NCBI GenBank assembly: GCA_003249955.1
Contig: QKHS01000015.1
Coordinates: 1-64,000 of the forward strand
DNA from: Bacteroidales bacterium
GTDB taxonomy: Bacteria; Bacteroidota; Bacteroidia; Bacteroidales; ML635J-15
Reading direction: 5' to 3'
DNA: 64,000 bases
Shown: positions 1-6,467 of the stretch, piece after piece
How the letters are laid out: each line of letters opens with the position of its first letter
How positions within the stretch are numbered: position 1 is the stretch's first letter
Position numbers and translations under genes: made by a program
The notes under the pieces: model-generated
The model's input: only the letters and a program-made list of their open reading frames with translations
What the model was told of the DNA's origin: nothing
The model's database searches: none

Positions 1-1
1 A

Positions 2-151
2 TGCATATGCGGCGAGATTTTAAAAGGACTTAAAAAACCCAAAGACTGTAAATTATTTGCAAAAGCCTGCACTCCAAGCGATCCGGTCGGGGCCTGCATG
101 GTTTCTCATGAAGGGTCATGTGCTGCATATTATAGATATAACAGAGACTAA
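2..151 (+). CDS. hypD: HypD, C-terminal fragment (cut by window start)
   Basis: The reading frame is open from base 2 to a TAA at 149-151 and encodes the last 49 residues of a protein that starts outside the window. The tail contains ACTPSDPVGACMVSHEGSC, with the cysteine-rich pattern typical of the end of HypD, the Fe-S protein that with HypC assembles the Fe(CN)2CO group of [NiFe] hydrogenases. hypE follows after 85 bases, which supports the call. The truncation is due to the window edge, not to a mutation. Confidence 0.88.
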   Translation, partial: CICGEILKGLKKPKDCKLFAKACTPSDPVGACMVSHEGSCAAYYRYNRD

Positions 152-167
152 GAATAAGTTCGGCACT

Positions 168-220
168 TTGACAAGCTCAGTCACATGAGTATCCGTTAAC
201 TGAGCGGAGTCGAAGGCAAC
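168..220 (+). repeat. Dispersed repeat, copy A (inverted-repeat type)
   Basis: A 53-base element between hypD and hypE runs from TTGACAAGCTCAG to CTGAGCGGAGTCGAAGGCAAC, so its ends form an imperfect hairpin. The reverse complement of 10342-10394 is the same length and matches the last 31 bases at 28 positions. Elements of this look are common in intergenic DNA of Bacteroidota and can act as mRNA hairpins. Confidence 0.7.
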
Positions 221-236
221 AATAAATAAATATAAA

Positions 237-1253
237 ATGAAAAACGAAAAAATATTACTTGGACACGGCAGCGGCGGGAAATTATCACACACACTGATTC
301 AGGAAGTTTTTGTAAAATATTTCAGTAATACAATTCTGGACAACCAAACAGATGCGGCAGTTCTGGATATTGACAGCAAATCAATTTCGTTAACTACAGA
401 TTCGTTTGTTGTTGACCCTGTTTTCTTTCCCGGCGGAAACATCGGTAAACTTGCAGTATGCGGGACAGTAAATGACATTGCCGTTTCAGGAGCAAAACCA
501 CTTTATTTAAGTTCTGCGTTTATCATCGAAGAAGGCTTCCCTGTTGAAGACTTAACCGAAATAGTTAAAGCTATGGCGGAAGAAGCCAAAAAAGCAGGAG
601 TTAAAATTGTTACCGGAGACACAAAAGTTGTTGACAAAGGGAAATGCGATAAAATCTTTATAAACACTACAGGCGTAGGTACTATTGACGAAAGCCGCAA
701 ACACATAGGTAGCGGAAGTAAAATAGAACCGGGAGATAAAATAATTATTAATGGAAACATCGGCGATCACGGAATGGCAATTATGAGTGCCAGAAACGAT
801 CTTAAAATCTCTGCTCCCATTGTTTCCGACTGTGCATGTTTGCATAATTTAATTGCCTCTGCATTAAATGTATCCGATTCTGTTAAATTTATCCGCGATG
901 CTACAAGGGGTGGTTTGGCAACAGTTGTATCAGAACTTGTAAGTACAAAAAAATTCGGAATCAATATTGACGAAGACAAAGTTCCTGTTCTGGATAGCGT
1001 AAGAGGAATGTGTGAGTTGCTTGGGTTCGATCCGTTTTATGTTGCAAATGAAGGAAAATTTGTAATGGTTGTAGGCAAAGACGATGCTGAGAAAGTCCTT
1101 GCAGAACTTAAAAAGAATGAATTCGGAAAAAATGCCGCTATCATAGGCGAAGTTGTTGCGGAACATCCGGGTAAAAGTATTGTAAAAACAGGCATAGGCG
1201 GAACACGTATTCTCGACATGTTATCGGGAGAGCAGTTGCCCCGCATTTGTTAA
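237..1253 (+). CDS. hypE: HypE, carbamoyl dehydratase for hydrogenase maturation
   Basis: HypE receives a carbamoyl group from HypF on its C-terminal cysteine and dehydrates it with ATP to a thiocyanate, the source of the CN ligands of the NiFe site. The 338-residue protein has the expected length. It shows the PurM-like ATP-binding start (LGHGSGGKLSHTLI), the DxTDAAVLD segment, DATRGGLATVVSEL, and the family's terminal PRIC with the acceptor cysteine as the last residue. It follows hypD and precedes hypA. It acts in the cytoplasm with HypC, D and F; HypC and HypF are not in this window. Confidence 0.95.
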   Translation: MKNEKILLGHGSGGKLSHTLIQEVFVKYFSNTILDNQTDAAVLDIDSKSISLTTDSFVVDPVFFPGGNIGKLAVCGTVNDIAVSGAKPLYLSSAFIIEEGFPVEDLTEIVKAMAEEAKKAGVKIVTGDTKVVDKGKCDKIFINTTGVGTIDESRKHIGSGSKIEPGDKIIINGNIGDHGMAIMSARNDLKISAPIVSDCACLHNLIASALNVSDSVKFIRDATRGGLATVVSELVSTKKFGINIDEDKVPVLDSVRGMCELLGFDPFYVANEGKFVMVVGKDDAEKVLAELKKNEFGKNAAIIGEVVAEHPGKSIVKTGIGGTRILDMLSGEQLPRIC

Positions 1254-1320
1254 AAGTTTAACCGATAAGGCTATTTTGATTAATCTTAATCTTTTTAGCT
1301 TTGTCTAATATTTATTTGTA

Positions 1321-1662
1321 ATGCACGAATTGTCAATAGCTATGAGTATTGTTGAGATTGCCGAAGAAAATATAAGGCAGTCTGAAATAAGTTCGGTAAG
1401 TGAGATAAGCATTGAAGTCGGCGGCTTATCCGGAGTAGTTGAAGAAGCTCTTGAATTTGCAATGGATGAAGCAGTAAAAAATACTGTTTTAAAAGATGCT
1501 AAAAGAACAATTATCAGAATTCCCGGAAAACTAAAATGCCTTGCTTGTTTTCACGAATTCGAAGTTGAAGACATCTTTACGCCCTGTCCGGTATGCGGCA
1601 GTTTTGAAAATGATGTGATTGCAGGTAAAGAACTGAGAGTAAAGTCAATGATTGGAGAATAG
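1321..1662 (+). CDS. hypA: HypA, nickel-insertion metallochaperone
   Basis: A 113-residue protein of normal HypA size that delivers Ni to the large subunit of [NiFe] hydrogenase together with HypB. It begins MHELSIAMSIV, and His2 is the conserved Ni ligand. A zinc site of two CxxC pairs is present: CLAC at about residues 71-74 and CPVC about 16 residues further on. It sits 67 bases after hypE and before hypB, a normal maturation-gene order. The HybF paralogue is an alternative name for the same function. Confidence 0.94.
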   Translation: MHELSIAMSIVEIAEENIRQSEISSVSEISIEVGGLSGVVEEALEFAMDEAVKNTVLKDAKRTIIRIPGKLKCLACFHEFEVEDIFTPCPVCGSFENDVIAGKELRVKSMIGE

Positions 1663-1667
1663 GAGAA

Positions 1668-1690
1668 GTGCGGAGTGCGGAGTGCGGAGT
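1668..1690 (+). repeat. Short tandem repeat, 7-base unit
   Basis: The unit GTGCGGA occurs a little more than three times in a row just after hypA, in the 127-base gap before hypB. It is GC-rich compared with the flanking DNA and may vary in copy number. No function is evident. Confidence 0.75.
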
Positions 1691-1789
1691 TTGCAATAGT
1701 CTGATAATATCCATTTTCAACTTCAGAAACTTCAATAACTCTAAGTACTCTAGGCACTAATAAAAATATAACAAATAAAACTTAACTAT

Positions 1790-2728
1790 ATGTGTGGAAC
1801 ATGCGGATGCGGAGATGAAAACTCTGTAACAATAAGAAAACCGGGAGAAGAAAATAATTTGCATAATCATTCACATGTTCATGCCGACGGGACAATCCAT
1901 GAGCATGAACACGACCATAGCCACAGTCATGGCCACAGCGAAAGTCATGATCATATTCACGAACATAGTCATGAACACGACCACGGAGACGGAACAGTGC
2001 ATTCGCACAGCCATGACCACGAACATGGGCACACTCACGACCATTCGCATGATTATGCCCATGCCCATGCAATCGAAATAAAAATTGAACAGGATATTTT
2101 ACACAAAAATGACAAACTTGCTGAAAGAAACCGTGGTTATTTCGAAGCAAAGAATATTTTGTCGATAAATATGGTAAGTTCTCCAGGTTCAGGAAAAACC
2201 AGCCTGCTCGAAAGAACAATAAAAGAAATGAAAAACAACTTTGATTTCTTTATTATAGAAGGCGACCAGCAAACAATGAACGATGCCGAAAGAATTCAGG
2301 CAGCCGGAGCTCCGGCAATTCAGGTAAACACCGGACAAGGATGTCATCTTGACGCAGATATGGTAAACAGGGCTGTTAAAGCTTTAGAAGTAAAAGATAA
2401 CTCTGTATTATTTATAGAAAATGTAGGTAATCTGGTGTGTCCCGCCATGTTCGATCTGGGAGAATCAAAACGGGTTGTTGTGATCAGCGTAACCGAAGGC
2501 GAAGACAAACCGGTAAAATACCCTGCAATGTTCAGCACCTCTGATATTTGCATTATCAACAAAACAGATTTGCTGCCATACCTTAATTTTGATGTTGAAA
2601 AACTAAAAAATTATGCATTACGGGTAAATCACCATCTGAAATTTATCGAACTTTCTGTTAAAAGCGGAGAAGGAATGGAGATATGGTATGAATGGTTAAA
2701 AAACACTCTGGCTGCAAATCAGCTCTAA
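1790..2728 (+). CDS. hypB: HypB, His-rich GTPase for Ni insertion
   Basis: HypB is the GTPase that drives Ni transfer via HypA into hydrogenase. The 312-residue protein starts MCGTCGCG, the N-terminal high-affinity CxxCGC Ni site seen in E. coli-type HypB. A stretch at about residues 24-95 follows with roughly 29 histidines alternating with D, E and S, a nickel-storage type region. The G domain then has the P-loop SSPGSGKTSLL (about 131-141), the metal-site Cys-His in GQGCHLDADM, and NKTDLL as the base-recognition motif. It is 15 bases before a His-rich membrane protein, probably co-transcribed. The His tract also opens long antisense frames, which are artefacts. Confidence 0.95.
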   Translation: MCGTCGCGDENSVTIRKPGEENNLHNHSHVHADGTIHEHEHDHSHSHGHSESHDHIHEHSHEHDHGDGTVHSHSHDHEHGHTHDHSHDYAHAHAIEIKIEQDILHKNDKLAERNRGYFEAKNILSINMVSSPGSGKTSLLERTIKEMKNNFDFFIIEGDQQTMNDAERIQAAGAPAIQVNTGQGCHLDADMVNRAVKALEVKDNSVLFIENVGNLVCPAMFDLGESKRVVVISVTEGEDKPVKYPAMFSTSDICIINKTDLLPYLNFDVEKLKNYALRVNHHLKFIELSVKSGEGMEIWYEWLKNTLAANQL

Positions 2729-2743
2729 GCAAAGTTTAAAAAT

Positions 2744-3442
2744 ATGGATGGAATAAATATACTTGTTGTTACTGCAATAACATTGGGTTTTGTACATACC
2801 GTTGTCGGTCCCGATCATTATCTTCCTTTTATCGTGATGTCAAAAGCCAGAAACTGGACAATGAGACGAACTCTCATGATAACTGTATTATGCGGGCTTG
2901 GACATATTTTAAGCTCTGTTGTTATCGGATTTATCGGGATAGCCGCAGGTATAGCCATTTCAAAAATCGAGATGTTTGAAGGACATCGTGGGAATGTTGC
3001 TGCATGGGCATTTATAATATTTGGTTTTGTTTACATGATTTGGGGGATTTACCGTGCTGTAAAAAACAAAAAACACACTCACATTCATTTCCATAAAGGA
3101 GGAAAAGTTCACGAGCATGAACATACTCACGAACACGATCACAGCCATGTTCACAAGCAAAATATAACACCATGGGTACTGTTTACTATTTTTCTTTTGG
3201 GGCCGTGTGAACCTCTGGTTCCGTTATTAATGTACCCTGCTGCAAACAACTCTATAGGCGGAACAGTACTTGTTTCATCTGCTTTTGGTATTACCACAAT
3301 CGGAACTATGACATTAATTGTGTTTTTAGCATCTTACGGAATTAAAATTATCAAAACAGACAAACTTGAAAAATATATGCATGCAATTGCAGGATTCACA
3401 ATTTTTGCAAGCGGAATGGCAATTCAGTTTTTAGGTCTGTAG
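2744..3442 (+). CDS. NicO/UreH-like membrane nickel transporter with His-rich loop
   Basis: A 232-residue integral membrane protein with about six hydrophobic helices. The first helix carries GFVHTVVGPDHYLPF, an H-x5-DH variant of the metal-binding motif of NicO/UreH/RcnA-type transporters. A cytosolic or periplasmic loop at about residues 108-142 is packed with His and Glu/Asp (for example HEHEHTHEHDHSHVH). The second half has LGPCEPLVPLLMYPA. Position directly behind hypB points to nickel supply for hydrogenase maturation. Direction of transport cannot be read from the sequence; import is inferred from context. Cobalt or zinc are alternatives. Confidence 0.8.
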   Translation: MDGINILVVTAITLGFVHTVVGPDHYLPFIVMSKARNWTMRRTLMITVLCGLGHILSSVVIGFIGIAAGIAISKIEMFEGHRGNVAAWAFIIFGFVYMIWGIYRAVKNKKHTHIHFHKGGKVHEHEHTHEHDHSHVHKQNITPWVLFTIFLLGPCEPLVPLLMYPAANNSIGGTVLVSSAFGITTIGTMTLIVFLASYGIKIIKTDKLEKYMHAIAGFTIFASGMAIQFLGL

Positions 3443-3448
3443 TTTTTT

Positions 3449-3456
3449 TATATTTG
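3449..3456 (+). promoter_or_regulatory. -7 promoter element of the rex-like gene
   Basis: TATATTTG matches the Bacteroidota -7 consensus TAnnTTTG exactly and ends only four bases before the ATG at 3461. If used, the transcript would start at or within a base or two of the start codon, giving a leaderless mRNA. Confidence 0.55.
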
Positions 3457-3460
3457 CAAT

Positions 3461-4126
3461 ATGAGTTTATCGGAAAAAACAGTAGAAAGACTTATCCGTT
3501 GCAGAAGAGAATTACTGAAGTATCAGTATATGGAAAAGCCTCATGTTTTTTCCAACGATCTGGCAAGAGTTTTGAATATTAAACCCGAACAACTCCGGCA
3601 GGACTTAATGGCAACCGGGATAGTTGCCGGCAGTAACAGAAGCGGTTACGATGTCAACAAACTCATAGCTGCAATCGAAGAAAAAACAAATCTTGACAAT
3701 ATCAGCAAAGTTGCATTTATAGGTGACGTTTCTCTGGTTGATGTTTACAAAAATTTTATTGATTCCGGTTTTATTGAATTCAACATTTCGGCAATTTTCA
3801 GTTTTAGTGCAGAAAAAGAATCTCACCACGGAATTCCGTGTTACACGCTGGAAAAAATGCCTGATATAATCAATGATAAAAATATTGAAATAGCTGTTCT
3901 TGCCGTTTGCCCAGAGTTAACACAAGAAATGGCTGACGCCTTGCTGTTATGCGGCATAAAGGGAATTGTAAATTTATCTTCGGAGACAATCACTCCTACA
4001 CCGGGAATTCAGATAGAGAATTATGATCTGCTGTCGGCAATTGAAAAAGTAAATTTCCTGATAAAAAAAGACGAAGAAATTGAATTAATAAAGAACAAAA
4101 TATCAAGAAATGAGAGAGGAAATTGA
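3461..4126 (+). CDS. rex: Rex-family redox-sensing transcriptional regulator, atypical nucleotide loop
   Basis: A 221-residue protein of Rex length. An N-terminal winged helix (about residues 5-65; CRRELLKYQ, then LNIKPEQLRQDLMATG) is followed by a Rossmann-like domain and a C-terminal swap helix (ENYDLLSAIEKVNFLI). Rex proteins sense NADH/NAD+ and bind TTGTGAA/TTGTTAA-N4 palindromes to control fermentation and hydrogenase genes. Such palindromes lie upstream of hydC, the TonB receptor, hox and 17687 in this window. The dinucleotide loop is odd: VAFIGDVSLV instead of a GxGxxG loop, so NADH sensing may be altered. The gene overlaps the next one by 17 bases. Confidence 0.8.
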   Translation: MSLSEKTVERLIRCRRELLKYQYMEKPHVFSNDLARVLNIKPEQLRQDLMATGIVAGSNRSGYDVNKLIAAIEEKTNLDNISKVAFIGDVSLVDVYKNFIDSGFIEFNISAIFSFSAEKESHHGIPCYTLEKMPDIINDKNIEIAVLAVCPELTQEMADALLLCGIKGIVNLSSETITPTPGIQIENYDLLSAIEKVNFLIKKDEEIELIKNKISRNERGN

Positions 4127-4427
4127 AAATAAACTAAAAGCAGCTTTAACCAGATTATGCCATCACTTTAATTTTGAAAATGATCCTGAAAATCTTGACA
4201 GCAAATCTGAAATTTTGAATAAGCTTGAAGTCGCGGACCCGGAAATCTTTAATTCACTTAAAGAATATTTTGTTTTATTCGATTCCTACATTTTTATAAA
4301 ATCAGACCGCACATTGATGTTTAAAGGCCGGGACGTGTGGAAAATGGAACTGGATATGTTCGGCACTTCACTTAATGAGGCAAACGAAGAATTGGTTAAG
4401 CTGATGGATGTGAAGGGGATTGCTTAA
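4110..4427 (+). CDS. Unknown 105-residue protein overlapping rex
   Basis: I do not recognise this protein. It starts with ATG inside the end of rex (17-base overlap, different frame), so it is probably co-translated with rex. It is acidic and mostly helical in appearance, has no signal peptide or membrane segment, and contains HH at residues 18-19 and a C-terminal LNEANEELVKLMDVKG helix. No metal or catalytic motif is clear. Its place between rex and the hydCBA promoter suggests a role in the same redox system, as a guess only. Confidence 0.7.
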   Translation: MREEIENKLKAALTRLCHHFNFENDPENLDSKSEILNKLEVADPEIFNSLKEYFVLFDSYIFIKSDRTLMFKGRDVWKMELDMFGTSLNEANEELVKLMDVKGIA

Positions 4428-4562
4428 TTTTTTAAATCTATCCTGCTTCAGTATCAATAATTCAATCATCCTGATTTCACTAAAAAATCCCGACCCTATT
4501 CCACCGTCAAACATACACAATCAGCAAATTCATAACCTGTTGATACATAGCGTAATTTATAG

Positions 4563-4580
4563 TTGTTAACATTTTAACAA
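4563..4580 (+). promoter_or_regulatory. Rex-type operator upstream of hydC
   Basis: TTGTTAA-CATT-TTAACAA is a perfect palindrome matching the TTGTTAA-N4-TTAACAA form of Rex operators. Its end lies 44 bases before the -7 box, an activator-like upstream position. The same 44-base distance occurs at the TonB receptor promoter (8366-8383). A CRP/FNR-family site (TGTTA-N6-TAACA) is an alternative reading. Confidence 0.72.
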
Positions 4581-4623
4581 GCTGATTATCAGCATTTTCG
4601 CATTTTATTAAAACCGGATTATC

Positions 4624-4631
4624 TATTTTTG
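4624..4631 (+). promoter_or_regulatory. -7 promoter element of hydCBA
   Basis: TATTTTTG fits TAnnTTTG exactly, within the block TCTATTTTTGCC that is repeated at the TonB receptor promoter. A leader of about 155-160 bases would precede the hydC ATG at 4792. Confidence 0.62.
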
Positions 4632-4717
4632 CCTGAGCTTATTTATAAAATAAGTCAAGAATTGTAAACTGTCAAACTATATGTTATGATTATCAGCAAA
4701 TCATTTATATGCTCAGG
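4632..4717 (+). promoter_or_regulatory. Candidate structured 5' leader RNA before hydC
   Basis: The arms CCTGAGC (4632-4638) and GCTCAGG (4711-4717) are perfectly complementary. They enclose two further perfect hairpins: CTTATTT/AAATAAG (4638-4654) and ATGATT/AATCAT (4686-4704) with loop ATCAGCA. The result would be a three-way junction at the very 5' end of the mRNA. The function is unknown, and AT-rich hairpins can arise by chance. Confidence 0.35.
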
Positions 4718-4791
4718 TTTTACACTGTTTAATTACATTATAACAAACAATAAGTCCAAACATAATTTTAATAACTAAAAAACAGACTACT

Positions 4792-5256
4792 ATGACAGAA
4801 ACTCATGAATTGGTTAAGCAATTAGCCGACAAGTACGGCAGGGATCGGGCATCTTTGATGCCGGTTTTGCAGGCTGTGGTGGAAAAACAAAATTACCTGA
4901 CAGAAGAAGCCATGAACGAAATTGCAGATCAGTTCGGCATTTCTGCAGCTCAGGTATTCGGCACTGCTTCGTTTTACTCATTTCTTGACACAGAAGCACG
5001 GGGAAAATATGTAATCCGGGTTTGCAAGTCAATTATAGCAGAAATGAAAGGAAAGAAAGCTATTATAAAAGCTCTCGAAAATGTATTGAAAATATCTGTA
5101 GGGCAAACAACCCCGGACAAAAAGTTTACATTATTGGAAACAAACGATATCGGATGGAGCGATCAGGAGCCTTCGATGTTGATTAATGAAACTCCGTTTA
5201 CCAATCTTACACCGGAAAAAGTGATAAACATAATTAATGAATACAGTTCAAAATAA
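4792..5256 (+). CDS. hydC: HydC, NuoE-like subunit of [FeFe] hydrogenase with degenerate Fe-S site
   Basis: A 154-residue thioredoxin-like NuoE-family subunit, first gene of hydC-hydB-hydA. The helical N-terminus and the FGTASFYSFL segment fit the family. The family normally has four cysteines for a [2Fe-2S] cluster, in Cx4C and CLGxC contexts. Here only Cys78 remains; the other ligand positions read Ala83, Asp119 and Ser123 (DIGWSDQEP). The cluster is therefore probably absent and the subunit may be structural. The gene ends just before the HydB start at 5276, implying an operon. It would work in the cytoplasm in an NAD-linked hydrogenase. Confidence 0.85.
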   Translation: MTETHELVKQLADKYGRDRASLMPVLQAVVEKQNYLTEEAMNEIADQFGISAAQVFGTASFYSFLDTEARGKYVIRVCKSIIAEMKGKKAIIKALENVLKISVGQTTPDKKFTLLETNDIGWSDQEPSMLINETPFTNLTPEKVINIINEYSSK

Positions 5257-5275
5257 TCATAAAACAAACACATCT

Positions 5276-6451
5276 ATGAACTCAAATAATTTAAAGAAAA
5301 CCGATGTTATTTTCGGAATCTGGCCATGTATGGAGGACAATAAATATCCGATACTTGAAGCAGTTATTAACAGAAATCCTGATGACATTATTAAAGACAT
5401 TATAAATTCTGGCTTAAAAGGCCGTGGCGGAGCAGGTTTCCCAACAGGGTTAAAATGGAAATTTGCCGCATCTCAGACTGAATCCGAAAAATATATAATA
5501 TGCAATGCCGACGAAGGAGAACCCGGAACATTTAAAGACAGAGAAATCTTATTAAAAGTACCGGAAAAAATATTTGCAGGTATGGCAATCTGTAGTCACT
5601 GCATTAAAGCAAAAAAAGGTTTTGTTTACCTGCGTGGTGAATATAAATTCATGTTACCTCAATTAAATAAAGTACTGGAGAGTTTCCACGAATCCATAAG
5701 AAAAACCGGATACGACTTCGAGATTAAAATCCTACTCGGTAGCGGAGCCTATGTTTGTGGCGAAGAAACTTCTCTGATGGAATCGATGGAAGGTAAAAGA
5801 GGTGAGCCAAGAAACAAACCGCCGTTCCCTGTTGTTGAAGGTTTTAATAATAAACCTACTGTAATTAACAATGTAGAAACATTTGTTAATGTTGCAATGA
5901 TTCAAAAGTTGGGAGTTGCAGAATTTGTAAAACTGGGTACCGATGATTCTCGCGGGTCAAAAGTATTTTCGGTATCGGGAGACACTCCTAAACCAGGTGT
6001 TTTTGAACTCGAACTTGGAATGAAGTTATCTGATTTTGTAGCTGAGTACGGTGACGGAGATACAAAAGCAGTACAGGTTGGCGGAGCTTCAGGGTTTTGT
6101 GTCCCACGAAAAAGATTCGAAGATACAATAATAGGCTTTGAAGGTGTTCCTACCGGAGGCTCAATGATGCTTTTCAACAGTACCAGATCAATGTATAACG
6201 TACTTTCAAACTATCTTGACTTTTTTGCGGAAGAATCCTGTGGCCAGTGTACTCCATGCAGAGTTGGTTGTCAGCAATTAATTCAGGGAATAAAAGCTGT
6301 GAAAAAAGGAAGTAAAAACGAAGACTATCTTGATTCATTGCTAAAACTTACCGAATCAATGAAAATTACTGCGAAGTGTGGATTAGGGCAATCTGTTGCC
6401 AACTCTTTCTACTCTATCGTAACTAATTTTAAAGAAGAAATGATTTATTAA
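5276..6451 (+). CDS. hydB: HydB, NuoF-like NADH/FMN subunit of [FeFe] hydrogenase, short form
   Basis: The flavin subunit of the trimeric hydrogenase, exchanging electrons between NAD(H) and HydA. The open frame extends back to 5237 over the end of hydC; the ATG at 5276 is preferred, giving 391 residues. It shows the FMN/NADH sites GLKGRGGAGFPTGLKW, CNADEGEPGTFKDRE and GAYVCGEETSLMESMEG, and the [4Fe-4S] ligands ESCGQCTPCRVG and AKCGLGQ. It lacks both the N-terminal thioredoxin-like domain and the C-terminal 2[4Fe-4S] ferredoxin domain of bifurcating HydB proteins. It is therefore closer to a bare NuoF and may serve a non-bifurcating NADH-linked enzyme (inference). Confidence 0.9.
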   Translation: MNSNNLKKTDVIFGIWPCMEDNKYPILEAVINRNPDDIIKDIINSGLKGRGGAGFPTGLKWKFAASQTESEKYIICNADEGEPGTFKDREILLKVPEKIFAGMAICSHCIKAKKGFVYLRGEYKFMLPQLNKVLESFHESIRKTGYDFEIKILLGSGAYVCGEETSLMESMEGKRGEPRNKPPFPVVEGFNNKPTVINNVETFVNVAMIQKLGVAEFVKLGTDDSRGSKVFSVSGDTPKPGVFELELGMKLSDFVAEYGDGDTKAVQVGGASGFCVPRKRFEDTIIGFEGVPTGGSMMLFNSTRSMYNVLSNYLDFFAEESCGQCTPCRVGCQQLIQGIKAVKKGSKNEDYLDSLLKLTESMKITAKCGLGQSVANSFYSIVTNFKEEMIY

Positions 6452-6467
6452 AAACAAACGAAACAAC

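Larger units (their letters stand above)
4428..4791 (+). promoter_or_regulatory. Promoter and long leader region of the hydCBA operon
   Basis: This 364-base gap without a gene holds a Rex-type palindrome (4563-4580), a perfect GCTGATTATCAGC palindrome (4581-4593), a -7 element TATTTTTG (4624-4631) and a leader of about 155-160 bases with several perfect hairpins. No clear -33 TTTG is seen at the usual distance, which may mean an activator is needed. The first 90 bases after 4427 hold nothing I can identify. Confidence 0.6.

Noticed and set aside
1-151. hypD as a pseudogene
   Set aside because: The frame is intact and simply runs off the window start.
1782-2219. A 145-residue antisense frame over the N-terminus of hypB, and other frames there
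   Set aside because: They arise because His codons (CAT/CAC) read as Met/Val or other open codons in the other frames; the sense protein is clearly HypB.
4428-4791. A small gene in the hydC leader
   Set aside because: No frame of useful length with a start signal; the region reads as promoter and leader.
5237-5275. Upstream start of hydB inside hydC
   Set aside because: The ATG at 5276 gives the normal NuoF-like beginning and a clean gap; the extra 13 residues are not family-like.
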